From Candidatus Rokuibacteriota bacterium (GTDB taxonomy: Bacteria; Methylomirabilota; Methylomirabilia; Rokubacteriales; CSP1-6): DNA of 42,170 nt. The notes beneath the pieces were generated by a model. That model saw only the letters and a list, made by a program, of their open reading frames with translations, was not told where the DNA came from and searched no databases. Below are positions 15,864-23,796 of the stretch, in pieces. The position numbers were made by a program, and so were the translations under genes. The DNA is taken from the NCBI GenBank assembly GCA_003221515.1, contig QHSI01000028.1, positions 1 to 42,170 of the forward strand, read 5' to 3'. Positions within the stretch are counted from its first letter, which is position 1, and every line of letters starts with the position of its first letter.

Positions 15864-16937
15864 TTGAAAAGGAGTGGAAGGGCCATCTCAAGCAGCGCCT
15901 ATCGCCTCGATCGGTCCTATCAGTGGAACTACTCGCACGCGCCGGCGCTGCCGAAGGTGCGGCGCCTCGCCCGGGGACAGGGCGGGCGGCTCCTTGGCCG
16001 GCCCGTCAACTCCCGGTTGGGCATCGCCTCGGGACCTTTGCTGAACTCGAAGTGGATCGAAGCCTACGCGCGACGCGGTTTCGACATCTTGACCTATTCC
16101 ACTGTGCGCTCGGCCTATCGGCCGGCACATGTCCTGCCCAACATCCGGCCTGTGGATAACCTCGAGCAAGCGGCGGTCGTCGCACGCCGGTCAGCCGTCA
16201 ACGGCAACACCACGATCGCCATCTCTCTGGGCGAGCCGTCGATGGAGCCTGACGTGTGGCGCAAGGACGTCCGTCGGGCCAGGGAGCGCATCGGGTCAGG
16301 TCAACTGCTGATCGTCAGCGTCATGGGCTCGACGGTCCTGGGCGCGGACATGGAACCGCTCGTCGAGGACTATGCCCGCTGCGCGGCCTGGGCGGCTCAG
16401 AGCGGAGCCGACGCGATCGAGGTCCATCTGGCGACACCGAACCCGCTCTCCGAGCAGGTCCAGATGATTTATGAGAACGTGCCGCTCTCGGCCCACATCC
16501 TCTATCGCGTGCGCACGACGGTGACGGTGCCGGTGCTGGCGAAGCTCGGCGCGTTCAAGACACCGCGACTGCTCCATGAGACGGCGACCAAGCTCGCGCC
16601 GTGGGCCAGCGGCTTCGTGCTCGTCCACGGCCTCACCAGAAAGGTCGTCGACGACAAGGGCGCGGCCGCGTTCGAAGGGGCCGGCCGCGAGCGCGCGGAG
16701 GTCGTCGGCGCCCAAACATTCGAGGTCGCGTCGCGGCAGGTCGAAGAGCTGCTGTCGTGGCGCAAGGCCGGAGCCTGGGATCGCGCGATCCTCGCCGTCG
16801 GCGGCATCTCCACGGTTGAGCGCGCGACCTGGCTCCTCCGTGAGGGCGCCGACGCCGCCCTCGTCGCCACCGCCGCCCTCTTCGACCCCCTGATCGCCAC
16901 CCGCTTCCGCCAAGCCCTCACCACCGCCGTCGCCTAA
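15864..16937 (+). CDS. dihydroorotate dehydrogenase-like FMN protein
   Basis: A 357-residue TIM-barrel flavoprotein related to class-1 dihydroorotate dehydrogenases. Seen are RLGIASGPLLNS (first strand and FMN site), ADAIEVHLATPNP (the usual NxSxPN), VPVLAKLGAF, and the phosphate-binding ILAVGGISTVERA followed by ADAALVATAALFDP. The usual catalytic Cys/Ser loop is not evident, so it may act on another substrate than dihydroorotate. The start is TTG 15864 with AGGAAGAG 5 nt upstream; no ATG or GTG occurs before the conserved part. A perfect extended -10 lies upstream. Confidence 0.72.
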   Translation: MKRSGRAISSSAYRLDRSYQWNYSHAPALPKVRRLARGQGGRLLGRPVNSRLGIASGPLLNSKWIEAYARRGFDILTYSTVRSAYRPAHVLPNIRPVDNLEQAAVVARRSAVNGNTTIAISLGEPSMEPDVWRKDVRRARERIGSGQLLIVSVMGSTVLGADMEPLVEDYARCAAWAAQSGADAIEVHLATPNPLSEQVQMIYENVPLSAHILYRVRTTVTVPVLAKLGAFKTPRLLHETATKLAPWASGFVLVHGLTRKVVDDKGAAAFEGAGRERAEVVGAQTFEVASRQVEELLSWRKAGAWDRAILAVGGISTVERATWLLREGADAALVATAALFDPLIATRFRQALTTAVA

Positions 16938-17092
16938 TCCGGCTTCGAAAGGCCCCGTCCTCGTGGGCGCGCACCCGGCGGCTCGTGCGCCGCTCAGCGC
17001 AACCCGCACCAGCCGACCAAGCGACACCGCGCTATGCTTACGCCGCACTCCGGCGCCGCTCGTAGCGCTCAGACCGAGCGAGTCCGACGCAC

Positions 17093-17216
17093 GGGGGTGG
17101 GGGCGGTGGGCCCTGCGCAACCTGTGTAGTCAGCCTCGCTAGAGCCGCCGACCGCCAGACATCACCAGCACGCACAGTAGCTAGCAGGTTGCGCCGGGCC
17201 CACCGCCCCCGCCCCC
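17093..17216. repeat. long inverted repeat, 32-bp arms
   Basis: Arms 17093-17124 and 17185-17216 match at 30 of 32 positions, enclosing 60 nt. The outer part is G-rich on the left and C-rich on the right; the inner part is GCGCAACCTG/CAGGTTGCGC. It ends 44 nt before the glycosyltransferase gene. It could be an extragenic repeat element or a structured leader. Confidence 0.8.
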
Positions 17217-17247
17217 ACCACCCCCCGACCGACTCGGAAGCGTGTGC

Positions 17248-17253
17248 TACGCT
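17248..17253 (+). promoter_or_regulatory. candidate extended -10 (TGCTACGCT), leaderless
   Basis: TGC plus TACGCT (17248-17253) lies 7 nt before GTG 17261. It supports this start and a leaderless transcript. Confidence 0.35.
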
Positions 17254-17260
17254 ACGACGC

Positions 17261-18256
17261 GTGCGCTGGCTGATAGTTCTTCCGTTTGAGCGCCCCGGGC
17301 TCATGGGGATGGACTTCGCGGTCGAGTTGCGAGAGCTGGGGCACGAGGTCCGCACGTTCGCCTACCGCCGGGACAATCCCCTCTACAAGAACCGCGGGTC
17401 CAAGGCGCTCTATCAGCGACTGATCCTCCGCTGGCTGGAGCGCGCCTGCGCGACGTTCCAGCCCTCGATCGTCCTCGTGGTGAAGGGCAGTCCGATCACG
17501 CCGGCCGCGATCCGCCGGCTGAAAACTCGAAGCGACGCGCTGTTCGTGAACTTCTTCCCCGACAACCCGCTCTGGATGCTGCCGTTCGAGTGCATCGAGC
17601 CCTACGACCTTTTCTTCACCAAGGACCGCCACGCGCTCGTGAGCCTGCAGCAGGTCGGCCTCACCAACGTGCGGTACATGCCTCTCTACTGCATCCCGGC
17701 GGACCACCATCCCGTCACGCCGACCACCGAGGAGCGCACGCGCTACGGCGCCGCGGTCTCGCTCGTCGGGAGCCGGTACGCCTACCGCGAACGCTTCGTG
17801 CAGGCGCTCGAGGGCTATTCGCTCCGGATCTGGGGGTCCGGCTGGCCGCACGCGAAGGATCCGGCCGTGCGGCGGATGGTCGCCGGCGGGCCAGTGTGGG
17901 GGCACGCGAAGCTCTTGGTCTACTCGGCCTCGACGGTGTCGCTGAACCACCACCACCCGATGAACGACATCGTGGGCACCAACAACCGTACCTTCGAGCT
18001 GGCCGGCGCGGGAGCGTGCCAGCTCGCGAGCTACCGGGACGACCTCACGAGCCTGTTCAAGCCGGGCGAGGAAATCCTCGTCTATCGAGATCTCGGCGAG
18101 CTGCGCCGCCACCTCGACTATTACATCGCCCGCCCGGACGAGGCGCGCGCCATCGGCGAAAACGCGCGCCGGCGCGCGCTCGCGGAGCACACGCTCCGTC
18201 ACCGGATCGAGGAGATGCTGGAGGCCGTCGAGACGACGTTCGGGAAACGGTCGTGA
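17261..18256 (+). CDS. CgeB-like glycosyltransferase
   Basis: A 331-residue protein with an N-terminal Rossmann-like part (VRWLIVLPFERPG, residues 1-13) and a C-terminal glycosyltransferase half as in CgeB/spore-maturation-like proteins: NRTFELAGAGACQLASYRDDLTSLFKPGEEILVYRD, then helices with ENARRRALAEHTLRHR. It probably adds a sugar to a surface polymer or protein; the donor is unknown. GTG 17261 fits the first beta strand; a longer frame from 17189 would start inside the inverted repeat. It overlaps the threonine synthase gene by GTGA, which is an unusual partnership. Confidence 0.8.
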   Translation: MRWLIVLPFERPGLMGMDFAVELRELGHEVRTFAYRRDNPLYKNRGSKALYQRLILRWLERACATFQPSIVLVVKGSPITPAAIRRLKTRSDALFVNFFPDNPLWMLPFECIEPYDLFFTKDRHALVSLQQVGLTNVRYMPLYCIPADHHPVTPTTEERTRYGAAVSLVGSRYAYRERFVQALEGYSLRIWGSGWPHAKDPAVRRMVAGGPVWGHAKLLVYSASTVSLNHHHPMNDIVGTNNRTFELAGAGACQLASYRDDLTSLFKPGEEILVYRDLGELRRHLDYYIARPDEARAIGENARRRALAEHTLRHRIEEMLEAVETTFGKRS

Positions 18257-19473
18257 GCGACTCCCTGGCCCAGAGTCTCACCTGCATCGAGTGCGGTGCC
18301 GCTCACTCGCTGACCTACCGGCTCGAGTGCGAGCGGTGCCACGGCCTGCTCGAGCTGCGATACGACATCACCCGCCTCCAGAAGGACGGGCCGGCGCTTC
18401 TGCAGGGCGCGGGGCTCTGGCGCTACGCGCCCGTCCTGCCCATCGGCGATCCCGCCCATCGGGTGACGCTCGGCGAGGGCGGCACGCCTCTCCTCGACTG
18501 CCCGCGGCTCGCGAGCGAGCTCGGCGTGCGCCGGCTGCTGCTGAAATTCGATGGGCCCAACCCGACCGGCACCGTGAAGGACCGGTCGTCGGCCACCGCG
18601 GTCGGCGCTGCACTCCAGTTCGGCTATCGGGCCACGTCGGTCGTCAGCTCCGGCAACGCGGGCTCGTCGATCGCCGCCTACTCGGCACGCGCCGGACTTC
18701 GCTCGCTGATCTTCGCCTACGAGCGGGCGTCGGCCCCGAAGCTCCTGCACATGGCCGCGACCACGACGGACCTCGTCATCTACAAGGGGGTCTACGACGA
18801 CCTCATCTCGATCTGGGACCGGCTCGTCGAGGAGCGGCTGTTCTTCGACTGCGGCGCTTCGCGCAACGCCTACAAACAGGAAGGCAAGAAAACGCTCGCC
18901 TACGAGATCGCCGAGCAGACGGGCTGGAGGCCGCCCGACGTCGTCGTCGCTCCCGTCGCCGTCGGCGAGACGTTCATTGCGACCGCCCGCGGCTTTCGCG
19001 AGCTGCGCGAGGCCGGGTGGATCGCGCGCGCGCCGCTGATGGTGGCCGCGCAGGCGACACGGGCGAACGCCGTCGCGCGCGCGTTCCGCGACGGCACGGC
19101 GATCACCCCGCTCAAGATCGGCTACACGGTGGCCGAGGGGCTGGCCGCCGGTAATCCCGGCAAGAAGGGCGATTGGGTCCTGCGGCTCTTGCGCGAAGGC
19201 AAGGGGCTGGCCGGCGATGCCGAGGACGACGAGATCCTCGCCACCCAGCGGAAGCTCGCGCGGGTCGAAGGCATCTGGGCTGGACCCACTGGCGTCGCCA
19301 CGCTGGCAGTTCTGGCGCGGCTCGTCGCGCAGAAGCTGCTCGATCCGGCACAGACCGTGTGCGCGATCATTAGCGAAACGGGTCTGAAGACCGAAGCCGA
19401 GCCGCCCAGCCGGACGGGAACCGCCTTCGATCACGACTCGCTCAGGCGACTCGTCACCGAGCGCCTGGCCTAG
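18253..19473 (+). CDS. thrC: threonine synthase
   Basis: A 406-residue fold-type II PLP enzyme converting O-phosphohomoserine to threonine. An N-terminal zinc-ribbon-like segment (C11, C14, C26, C29) is followed by GEGGTPLLDCPRL, the PLP lysine K109 in PTGTVKDR, the phosphate-handling SSGNAGSS loop and the conserved YTVAEGLAAGNP. The length fits the shorter threonine synthase class. GTG 18253 overlaps the glycosyltransferase stop. The 3-methyladenine glycosylase gene follows with no spacing. Threonine-synthase-like PLP enzymes of other function exist, so the exact reaction is likely rather than proven. Confidence 0.85.
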   Translation: MSDSLAQSLTCIECGAAHSLTYRLECERCHGLLELRYDITRLQKDGPALLQGAGLWRYAPVLPIGDPAHRVTLGEGGTPLLDCPRLASELGVRRLLLKFDGPNPTGTVKDRSSATAVGAALQFGYRATSVVSSGNAGSSIAAYSARAGLRSLIFAYERASAPKLLHMAATTTDLVIYKGVYDDLISIWDRLVEERLFFDCGASRNAYKQEGKKTLAYEIAEQTGWRPPDVVVAPVAVGETFIATARGFRELREAGWIARAPLMVAAQATRANAVARAFRDGTAITPLKIGYTVAEGLAAGNPGKKGDWVLRLLREGKGLAGDAEDDEILATQRKLARVEGIWAGPTGVATLAVLARLVAQKLLDPAQTVCAIISETGLKTEAEPPSRTGTAFDHDSLRRLVTERLA

Positions 19474-20046
19474 GTGCCGCTGCCCCGGAGCTTCTACCAG
19501 CGGCCGGCGCGCGCCGTCGCGCGCGACCTCCTCGGCTGCGTCATGGTCGCCCGACGGGGGCGCACCGTGACCGCGGGCCGGATCGTCGAGACCGAGGCCT
19601 ATCTGGGGCCCGAGGACGCGGCCTCCCACGCGGCGTTCAGGCCCGGCAGCCGCGCGCTCTTCTATGGACCCGGCGGGTTCGCGTACGTCTACCTGAACTA
19701 CGGCATCCACTGCTGCTTGAACGCGATCGCGAATCCGGCCGGACAGCCGGGCTGCGTGCTGATCCGCGCGCTCGAGCCCGTTCTCGGCATCGCGGTCATG
19801 GCCAGGCGCCGCCGGCTCGACCCCGGCGCGCGCCGACTGGCGAGCGGGCCCGGCAATCTCACGCGCGCGCTCGGGGTGACCCTGCGCGACACCGGCGCTG
19901 ACCTCACGCGCGGGCGCCTCACGATCGAGCCGCCCGACGCCCCGCGCGAGTTCCACATCTCCTCAGGCCCTCGCATCGGTATCACCCGCGCCCCCGGCCT
20001 CCGCCTCCGCTTCTGGATCGCCAACAACCCTCACGTCTCCCGCTGA
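19474..20046 (+). CDS. 3-methyladenine DNA glycosylase (AAG/MPG family)
   Basis: A 190-residue DNA repair glycosylase that removes alkylated and deaminated purines. Family motifs: ARDLLGCVMV near the N-terminus, the catalytic glutamate in IVETEAYLGPEDAASHA, FYGPGGFAYVYLNYGIHCCLN, GCVLIRALEP, and ASGPGNLTRALG in the DNA-binding face. The GTG start directly follows the stop of thrC. The 3' side has a GC-rich hairpin at 20056-20074. Confidence 0.93.
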   Translation: MPLPRSFYQRPARAVARDLLGCVMVARRGRTVTAGRIVETEAYLGPEDAASHAAFRPGSRALFYGPGGFAYVYLNYGIHCCLNAIANPAGQPGCVLIRALEPVLGIAVMARRRRLDPGARRLASGPGNLTRALGVTLRDTGADLTRGRLTIEPPDAPREFHISSGPRIGITRAPGLRLRFWIANNPHVSR

Positions 20047-20055
20047 CCCACGCCC

Positions 20056-20074
20056 GCCCGGCCGCAAGCCGGGC
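20056..20074 (+). terminator. hairpin between convergent genes
   Basis: GCCCGGC and GCCGGGC pair around CGCAA, 10 nt after the glycosylase stop. No T-run follows, so it would be a weak or factor-assisted terminator. Confidence 0.35.
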
Positions 20075-20178
20075 CCGCTCCATGCCGCGCGAAGGCAACA
20101 CCGACCAGCCGATGCAAACGCGCGAGCGATTGGTTGCGCCGGTGGCGCGGAACGAAGTTTCGCCGTCGCCTCGAGGGT

Positions 20179-20203
20179 TAGAGCGGATTGCGCTAGAGCG
20201 GAT
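20179..20203. repeat. short direct repeat TAGAGCGGAT x2
   Basis: Two identical 10-mers start at 20179 and 20194, 15 nt apart, straddling the end of the hydrolase gene. The significance is unknown. Confidence 0.4.
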
Positions 20204-20966
20204 AAGGAACGAGCTCGCGCGCGATCTCGACGTCGCCGGCGAATCGAGCGCGTGCCTCGTCGGCCAGCGCCTCGATCTCGGCGTGGTACTCGGCGCCGAT
20301 GTGGGCCAGGATCAGGCGCCGCACGCCGGCGCGCGCGGCGACGTCCCCCGCCTCCGCGGCCGTCGAGTGCGCGCCCACGTGGCCGCGATCGCGCTCGGAG
20401 TACGTCGCGTCATGGACCAGTGTGTCAGCGCCGCCAGCCAGCGCGACGACGGCGTCACAGGGACGCGTGTCCGATGAATAGACGACGCTGCGACCTCGCG
20501 CCGCGTCGACCCGCACGGCGAAGTTCGGCATCGCGCCGTGCACGTTCGGCGAGGTCCGCACGGCCAGCGGCCCCAAATCGAAGGCGTGAGCGCCCTCGGC
20601 GAGCGCGATCGGGCGCAGGGTGAGAGCAAACATGCCCGGACGCTCGAGCGTATTGAACAGGGTCAACAGATCTCGCAGCGGCCCCACGTGCTCCGGCCGA
20701 CAGTAGATTGTCAGCGGCGCCTGGCGCCCGAGCACCGACAGGTTGCGGATGAGCGCCGGCAAGCCGTAGGCGTGATCGGGATGGATATGGGTGATGACGA
20801 CGACCGCCAGCGCGTTCGGGTCGACGCCGGCGCGACGGAGCTTCTGGATCGGGCTGCCGCCGCAGTCGATCAGGATCCCCCCCTGCGGGACGACGAAGAC
20901 GAGCGACGTCGTATCGCGCGCGGCTGACGGGACGGAGCCCGACGTGCCGAGGAACGCGAAGTGCAT
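20193..20966 (-). CDS. metallo-beta-lactamase fold hydrolase, RNase Z-like
   Basis: A 257-residue hydrolase resembling RNase Z/ElaC and related phosphodiesterases. FLGTSGSVPSAARDTTS at the N-terminus is the family opening, THIHPDHAYGLP is the dinuclear zinc motif, and YSSDTRP and ILAHIGAEY give further ligands. It lacks an obvious long exosite arm, so another phosphodiester or cyclic substrate is possible. Its ATG overlaps the stop of the LolA-like gene (TGATG), so the two form one unit. Confidence 0.85.
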   Translation of the reverse strand: MHFAFLGTSGSVPSAARDTTSLVFVVPQGGILIDCGGSPIQKLRRAGVDPNALAVVVITHIHPDHAYGLPALIRNLSVLGRQAPLTIYCRPEHVGPLRDLLTLFNTLERPGMFALTLRPIALAEGAHAFDLGPLAVRTSPNVHGAMPNFAVRVDAARGRSVVYSSDTRPCDAVVALAGGADTLVHDATYSERDRGHVGAHSTAAEAGDVAARAGVRRLILAHIGAEYHAEIEALADEARARFAGDVEIARELVPYPL

Positions 20967-21727
20967 CAGTGCTCCTGGCGAAGCGCCTCGGGATCGAACA
21001 GAGCGTCAGGGGGATTCGTGTTGACCTGGATCGAGCGGACCGTGATCAGCACGATGAGCTTCCCGTCGATGAACGCCTCCTGACGACGCGGAAAAAAGTA
21101 CACGCCGATCAGGGGGCGATGCTCCGAGAGCGCCAGGTCGACCAGCTTGGGGCCGTTCGGCAGCCGCTCGCGGGTGACGATGCGGACGACGCCGTATTCG
21201 GCGTCGAGCCACACGGCCGGTACCTCGCGCTCCCCGGGCCGGGCGCCGATCACCGTGACAGTACGCCCGCCGATCCGGGCCACGTGGCTCACGTCGTCTC
21301 GCACGCCGCGAGCGCGCCAATCCGCGAGCAGGTCGGTGGCCCGCCGCTGGAACGGAACGACCACGCTCGCGAGCGCCCGCCCCGAATCGATGGCCCGGGC
21401 GTCGTAGACCTTGCCGTCGGCCCGCCGCACCCAGGCGCGGTTGCCGATGGTCACCTGGATCTCGCGCTGGCCCTCGAGGATCTGCTCGAGGCGCTGGTGT
21501 TGCGGGAGCTTGAAGAGCATGCGCTGCTCGCCGGCCGAGATCGGATGCCGCCCGTCCTGATGGTAGAGCGTGAGGCTCTGCAGGATCTCCAGGTCGCTGA
21601 TCCGGACCTCGGCGAGCCGGGCCATGAAGGCTTCCACGGCGGCCCGGGCGTCCTGCGCCACCGCCGCGGCGGGCACGCTCACGCTGATCGCGATCAGCAG
21701 GAGCGGTAGGACGCGGGCGCGCGCCAC
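20966..21727 (-). CDS. secreted LolA-like / lipoprotein-sorting-type protein
   Basis: A 253-residue exported protein: signal peptide (about residues 1-24, ending AVAQD), then a mostly beta region that reads like the LolA/LolB-type half barrel, such as RMLFKLPQHQRLEQILEGQREIQVTIGNRAWVRRADGKVYD. The identification is by overall pattern, not a decisive motif. It would bind a lipid or lipoprotein in the periplasm. GTG 21727 follows TATAAC by 7 nt. It shares a very short promoter region with the divergent tol cluster. Confidence 0.5.
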   Translation of the reverse strand: MARARVLPLLLIAISVSVPAAAVAQDARAAVEAFMARLAEVRISDLEILQSLTLYHQDGRHPISAGEQRMLFKLPQHQRLEQILEGQREIQVTIGNRAWVRRADGKVYDARAIDSGRALASVVVPFQRRATDLLADWRARGVRDDVSHVARIGGRTVTVIGARPGEREVPAVWLDAEYGVVRIVTRERLPNGPKLVDLALSEHRPLIGVYFFPRRQEAFIDGKLIVLITVRSIQVNTNPPDALFDPEALRQEH

Positions 21728-21734
21728 GCTTGTG

Positions 21735-21742
21735 GTTATAAT
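21735..21742. promoter_or_regulatory. overlapping back-to-back -10 boxes for tolQ and the LolA-like gene
   Basis: On the forward strand TATAAT (21737-21742) is a perfect -10 for the tol cluster; on the reverse strand TATAAC (21740-21735) is a 5-of-6 match for the LolA-like gene. The two share four bases, so polymerases cannot occupy both at once. Confidence 0.5.
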
Positions 21743-21749
21743 GCCTGAG

Positions 21750-21791
21750 ATGCGCTCAAGGCAAACATTAAGGAGCGCCTGTGCCTACTGA
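21750..21791 (+). CDS. possible 13-residue leader peptide before tolQ
   Basis: ATG 21750 opens a frame of 13 codons (MRSRQTLRSACAY) that starts 7 nt after the TATAAT box, hence would be leaderless, and ends inside tolQ, overlapping its GTG start by 11 nt. It could couple translation of tolQ, or be chance. Confidence 0.2.
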   Translation: MRSRQTLRSACAY

Positions 21792-22506
21792 CCCATTCGG
21801 TTCCGGCGTTCTCCCGCTCGTCTGGAACTCGGGTCCGATCGCGAAGTTTGTCCTCGTGGTGCTCCTGGTCTTCTCGATCGTGAGCTGGGCGCTCATCGTG
21901 GAGAAGGCGTGGCAGTTCAGGCGGATTCGGCGCCAGACGCTGGAATTCCTTCGCGTCTTCCGCGAGGCGCGGCGCCCGTCCGTGGTGCACGGCGCGGCGC
22001 GGAAGCTCCGGGCGAGCCCGCTCGCGCAGCTCTACTTCGCGGCGTACCAGGAAGTGTCGGGAATCCCCGAAGTGCTCGACAAGGTCCTCGACGATCTCGA
22101 CGAGGGGCTCAATGGCGACCGGCTCGAAGCGGTGAACCGAGCGCTGCGGCGGGCCGCCGCGCTCGAGGTCGCGCAACTCGAGCATTATCTGCCGTTCCTG
22201 GCGACCACCGCGAGCGCCACGCCGTTCATCGGCCTCTTCGGCACGGTGTGGGGCGTCATGGCGGCGTTCCACGGCATCGGCGCCCAGGGCTCGGCGAGCC
22301 TGGCGGTGGTGGCGCCCGGCATCTCCGAGGCGCTCATCGCCACCGCCGCGGGCCTCGGCGCGGCGATTCCCGCCGTCATCGGCTACAACTACTTCGTCAA
22401 CCGCGTGAAGCACTGGGCGGTGGAGATGGAAGGCTTCACGCTCGACCTCCTCAACCTCCTGAGTCGCCCGGCCAAGGTCGGACGCACCGCCAAAGATGGC
22501 ATTTAA
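21781..22506 (+). CDS. tolQ: TolQ proton channel subunit
   Basis: A 241-residue inner-membrane protein of the MotA/TolQ/ExbB family, which with TolR converts proton-motive force into work on the outer membrane. Three transmembrane segments are seen at about residues 18-40, 140-162 and 180-205; TASATPFIGLFGTVWGVM carries the conserved channel threonine and GLFGTVWG. GTG 21781 has AAGGAG 6 nt upstream. It overlaps tolR by 11 nt. Context with TolB, Pal and CpoB makes TolQ more likely than ExbB. Confidence 0.93.
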   Translation: MPTDPFGSGVLPLVWNSGPIAKFVLVVLLVFSIVSWALIVEKAWQFRRIRRQTLEFLRVFREARRPSVVHGAARKLRASPLAQLYFAAYQEVSGIPEVLDKVLDDLDEGLNGDRLEAVNRALRRAAALEVAQLEHYLPFLATTASATPFIGLFGTVWGVMAAFHGIGAQGSASLAVVAPGISEALIATAAGLGAAIPAVIGYNYFVNRVKHWAVEMEGFTLDLLNLLSRPAKVGRTAKDGI

Positions 22507-22924
22507 GACCGACGAATCACCCGGCGCGCGGCGCATCGGCACGAACATGGCCGAGATCAACATCATCCCGCTCGTCGACGTCGTCCTCGTCCTGCTGCTG
22601 ATCTTCATGTTGACGGCGCCCATGATGTACCGCGGCATCGACGTGAACCTGCCGAAGGCCTCGTCCAAGCCGACGGCCGTCGAGGAGCGGATGGTGCTGA
22701 CCGTCACCAAGGACCACGCGCTCTATCTGAACGACCGTCGCCTGTCGTCGAATGGCCTCGAGATGGAGCTCCGCCGCACGTTCGCCAACCGCACCGACAA
22801 GACGCTCTACCTGAAGGCCGACGCCGGGCTCGCCTACGGCGCCGTCGTGGAGACGATGGACCGCGTACGTCGCGCGGGCATCGAGCGGCTCGGCATGGTG
22901 ACCGAGCCTGCTCGGGAGCGCTGA
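22496..22924 (+). CDS. tolR: TolR stator-plug subunit
   Basis: A 142-residue ExbD/TolR protein with a single N-terminal membrane helix (about residues 22-43) holding the essential aspartate D28 in PLVDVVLVLL, then a periplasmic domain ending AGIERLGMVTEP. It begins within the end of tolQ, so the two are made in a fixed ratio. Confidence 0.93.
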   Translation: MAFKTDESPGARRIGTNMAEINIIPLVDVVLVLLLIFMLTAPMMYRGIDVNLPKASSKPTAVEERMVLTVTKDHALYLNDRRLSSNGLEMELRRTFANRTDKTLYLKADAGLAYGAVVETMDRVRRAGIERLGMVTEPARER

Positions 22925-22937
22925 GACCCCGACGGCG

Positions 22938-23792
22938 TTGGCCTCAGTGGGTCTGCGTGTGCGGTACCACATCGGCCCGGCCCTCGAGCGGGGACGGCTG
23001 CCGCTGACGCCCGCTCTCGTGTCGGCGGCCGCGCACGTCGTCTTGCTGGCGGCGGTCGCGGTCGGGGCCATCCTCTGGGGCAAAGCGCCGAGCAAGCCCG
23101 TCATCGTGAACCTCGTGCCCTCCGTTGCGGCCGTGGGCTCTCCGCAGGGTCGCGCCTCCCTGCCCCCGCGGGTGGAAGAAGCGAAGCCGCGGCCGCCCGA
23201 GCTGCCGACGCGTGAAGCGCCACGGGACTTGCCGGCGCGCAACCTGCCGCCGCGGGACTTGCCGGCGCGGGATTTGCCGCCGCGCGACTCGCCAGCGCTG
23301 CCCGATCGCAGCCTACCGACACGCACGGCGGCGGCACTGCCGCGTCCCGACAGCAAGGAGCTGCCGACCGCCCCGAGCCCCGCCCCGTCGAAAACTCCCA
23401 CGCCGACGCCCGTGCAGCGCGAGGCGAGCGCGCCGCCACCGCCGCAGCCGCTCGGGACGGCCTCGGGATCCACCGCTGGCACCGGGCCGGTCAACCTGAA
23501 CGTCACCGATTTTCCGTACGCCTACTACATCCGGCAGGTCCATCAGAAGATCCAGGAGCGATGGAACGGACGCGCGATCCCGGGTCAGCAGCCGTCGGTG
23601 GTGTTCGAGATCGGCCGCGACGGTCGACTCAACGGGGTCGCGATCGACAAGAGTTCGGGCAACGGGTATTACGACCAGGCCGCCCTCAGAGCCATCAACG
23701 ATGCCAGTCCGTTTCCGCCGCTTCCCGTCGAGTACAAGAAGTCGGCGCTGAGGATCGGCTTGCAGTTCGTCTTCGATCCAACAGGGGGATAG
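22938..23792 (+). CDS. TonB/TolA-like energy-transducing protein
   Basis: A 284-residue protein in the tolA position. One membrane helix (about residues 25-47) is followed by a proline-rich periplasmic spacer and a TonB/TolA C-terminal domain (YAYYIRQVHQKIQERWN... to ...LRIGLQFVFD). The spacer has pentapeptide repeats of LPARD/LPPRD type (about residues 96-115) in place of the long helix of classic TolA. TTG 22938 is the first start; in-frame GTGs at 22947 and 22959 are alternatives. Confidence 0.85.
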   Translation: MASVGLRVRYHIGPALERGRLPLTPALVSAAAHVVLLAAVAVGAILWGKAPSKPVIVNLVPSVAAVGSPQGRASLPPRVEEAKPRPPELPTREAPRDLPARNLPPRDLPARDLPPRDSPALPDRSLPTRTAAALPRPDSKELPTAPSPAPSKTPTPTPVQREASAPPPPQPLGTASGSTAGTGPVNLNVTDFPYAYYIRQVHQKIQERWNGRAIPGQQPSVVFEIGRDGRLNGVAIDKSSGNGYYDQAALRAINDASPFPPLPVEYKKSALRIGLQFVFDPTGG

Positions 23793-23796
23793 CTCG

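Larger units (their letters stand above)
16938..17260. other. 323-nt non-coding region with long inverted repeat
   Basis: There is no credible gene. The first 155 nt are GC-rich and featureless to me apart from short complementary stretches. The second part is filled by the inverted repeat 17093-17216 and a C-rich tract, followed by the promoter of the glycosyltransferase gene. Confidence 0.6.

Noticed and set aside
15847-15867. TTG 6 nt after the TATAAT box followed by a 6-codon frame ending at TTGA of the next start
   Set aside because: Too short and not supported by composition; AGGAAGAG inside it is the ribosome binding site of the real gene.
15839-16159. A frame beginning with ATG in the TATAAT box upstream of the dihydroorotate-dehydrogenase-like gene
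   Set aside because: It would begin inside the -10 element and run in a different frame through the conserved flavoprotein; no homology is visible.
17125-17184. tRNA-like or cloverleaf folding of the loop in the inverted repeat
   Set aside because: No T-loop GTTCGA-type sequence, no consistent acceptor or anticodon stems; only short matches.
18199-19956. 585-codon reverse frame opposite threonine synthase and DNA glycosylase
   Set aside because: Spans three well-supported forward genes and lacks domain features.
20082-20192. Possible small forward gene after the DNA glycosylase
   Set aside because: The frame continues into the antisense of the MBL hydrolase and has no motif.
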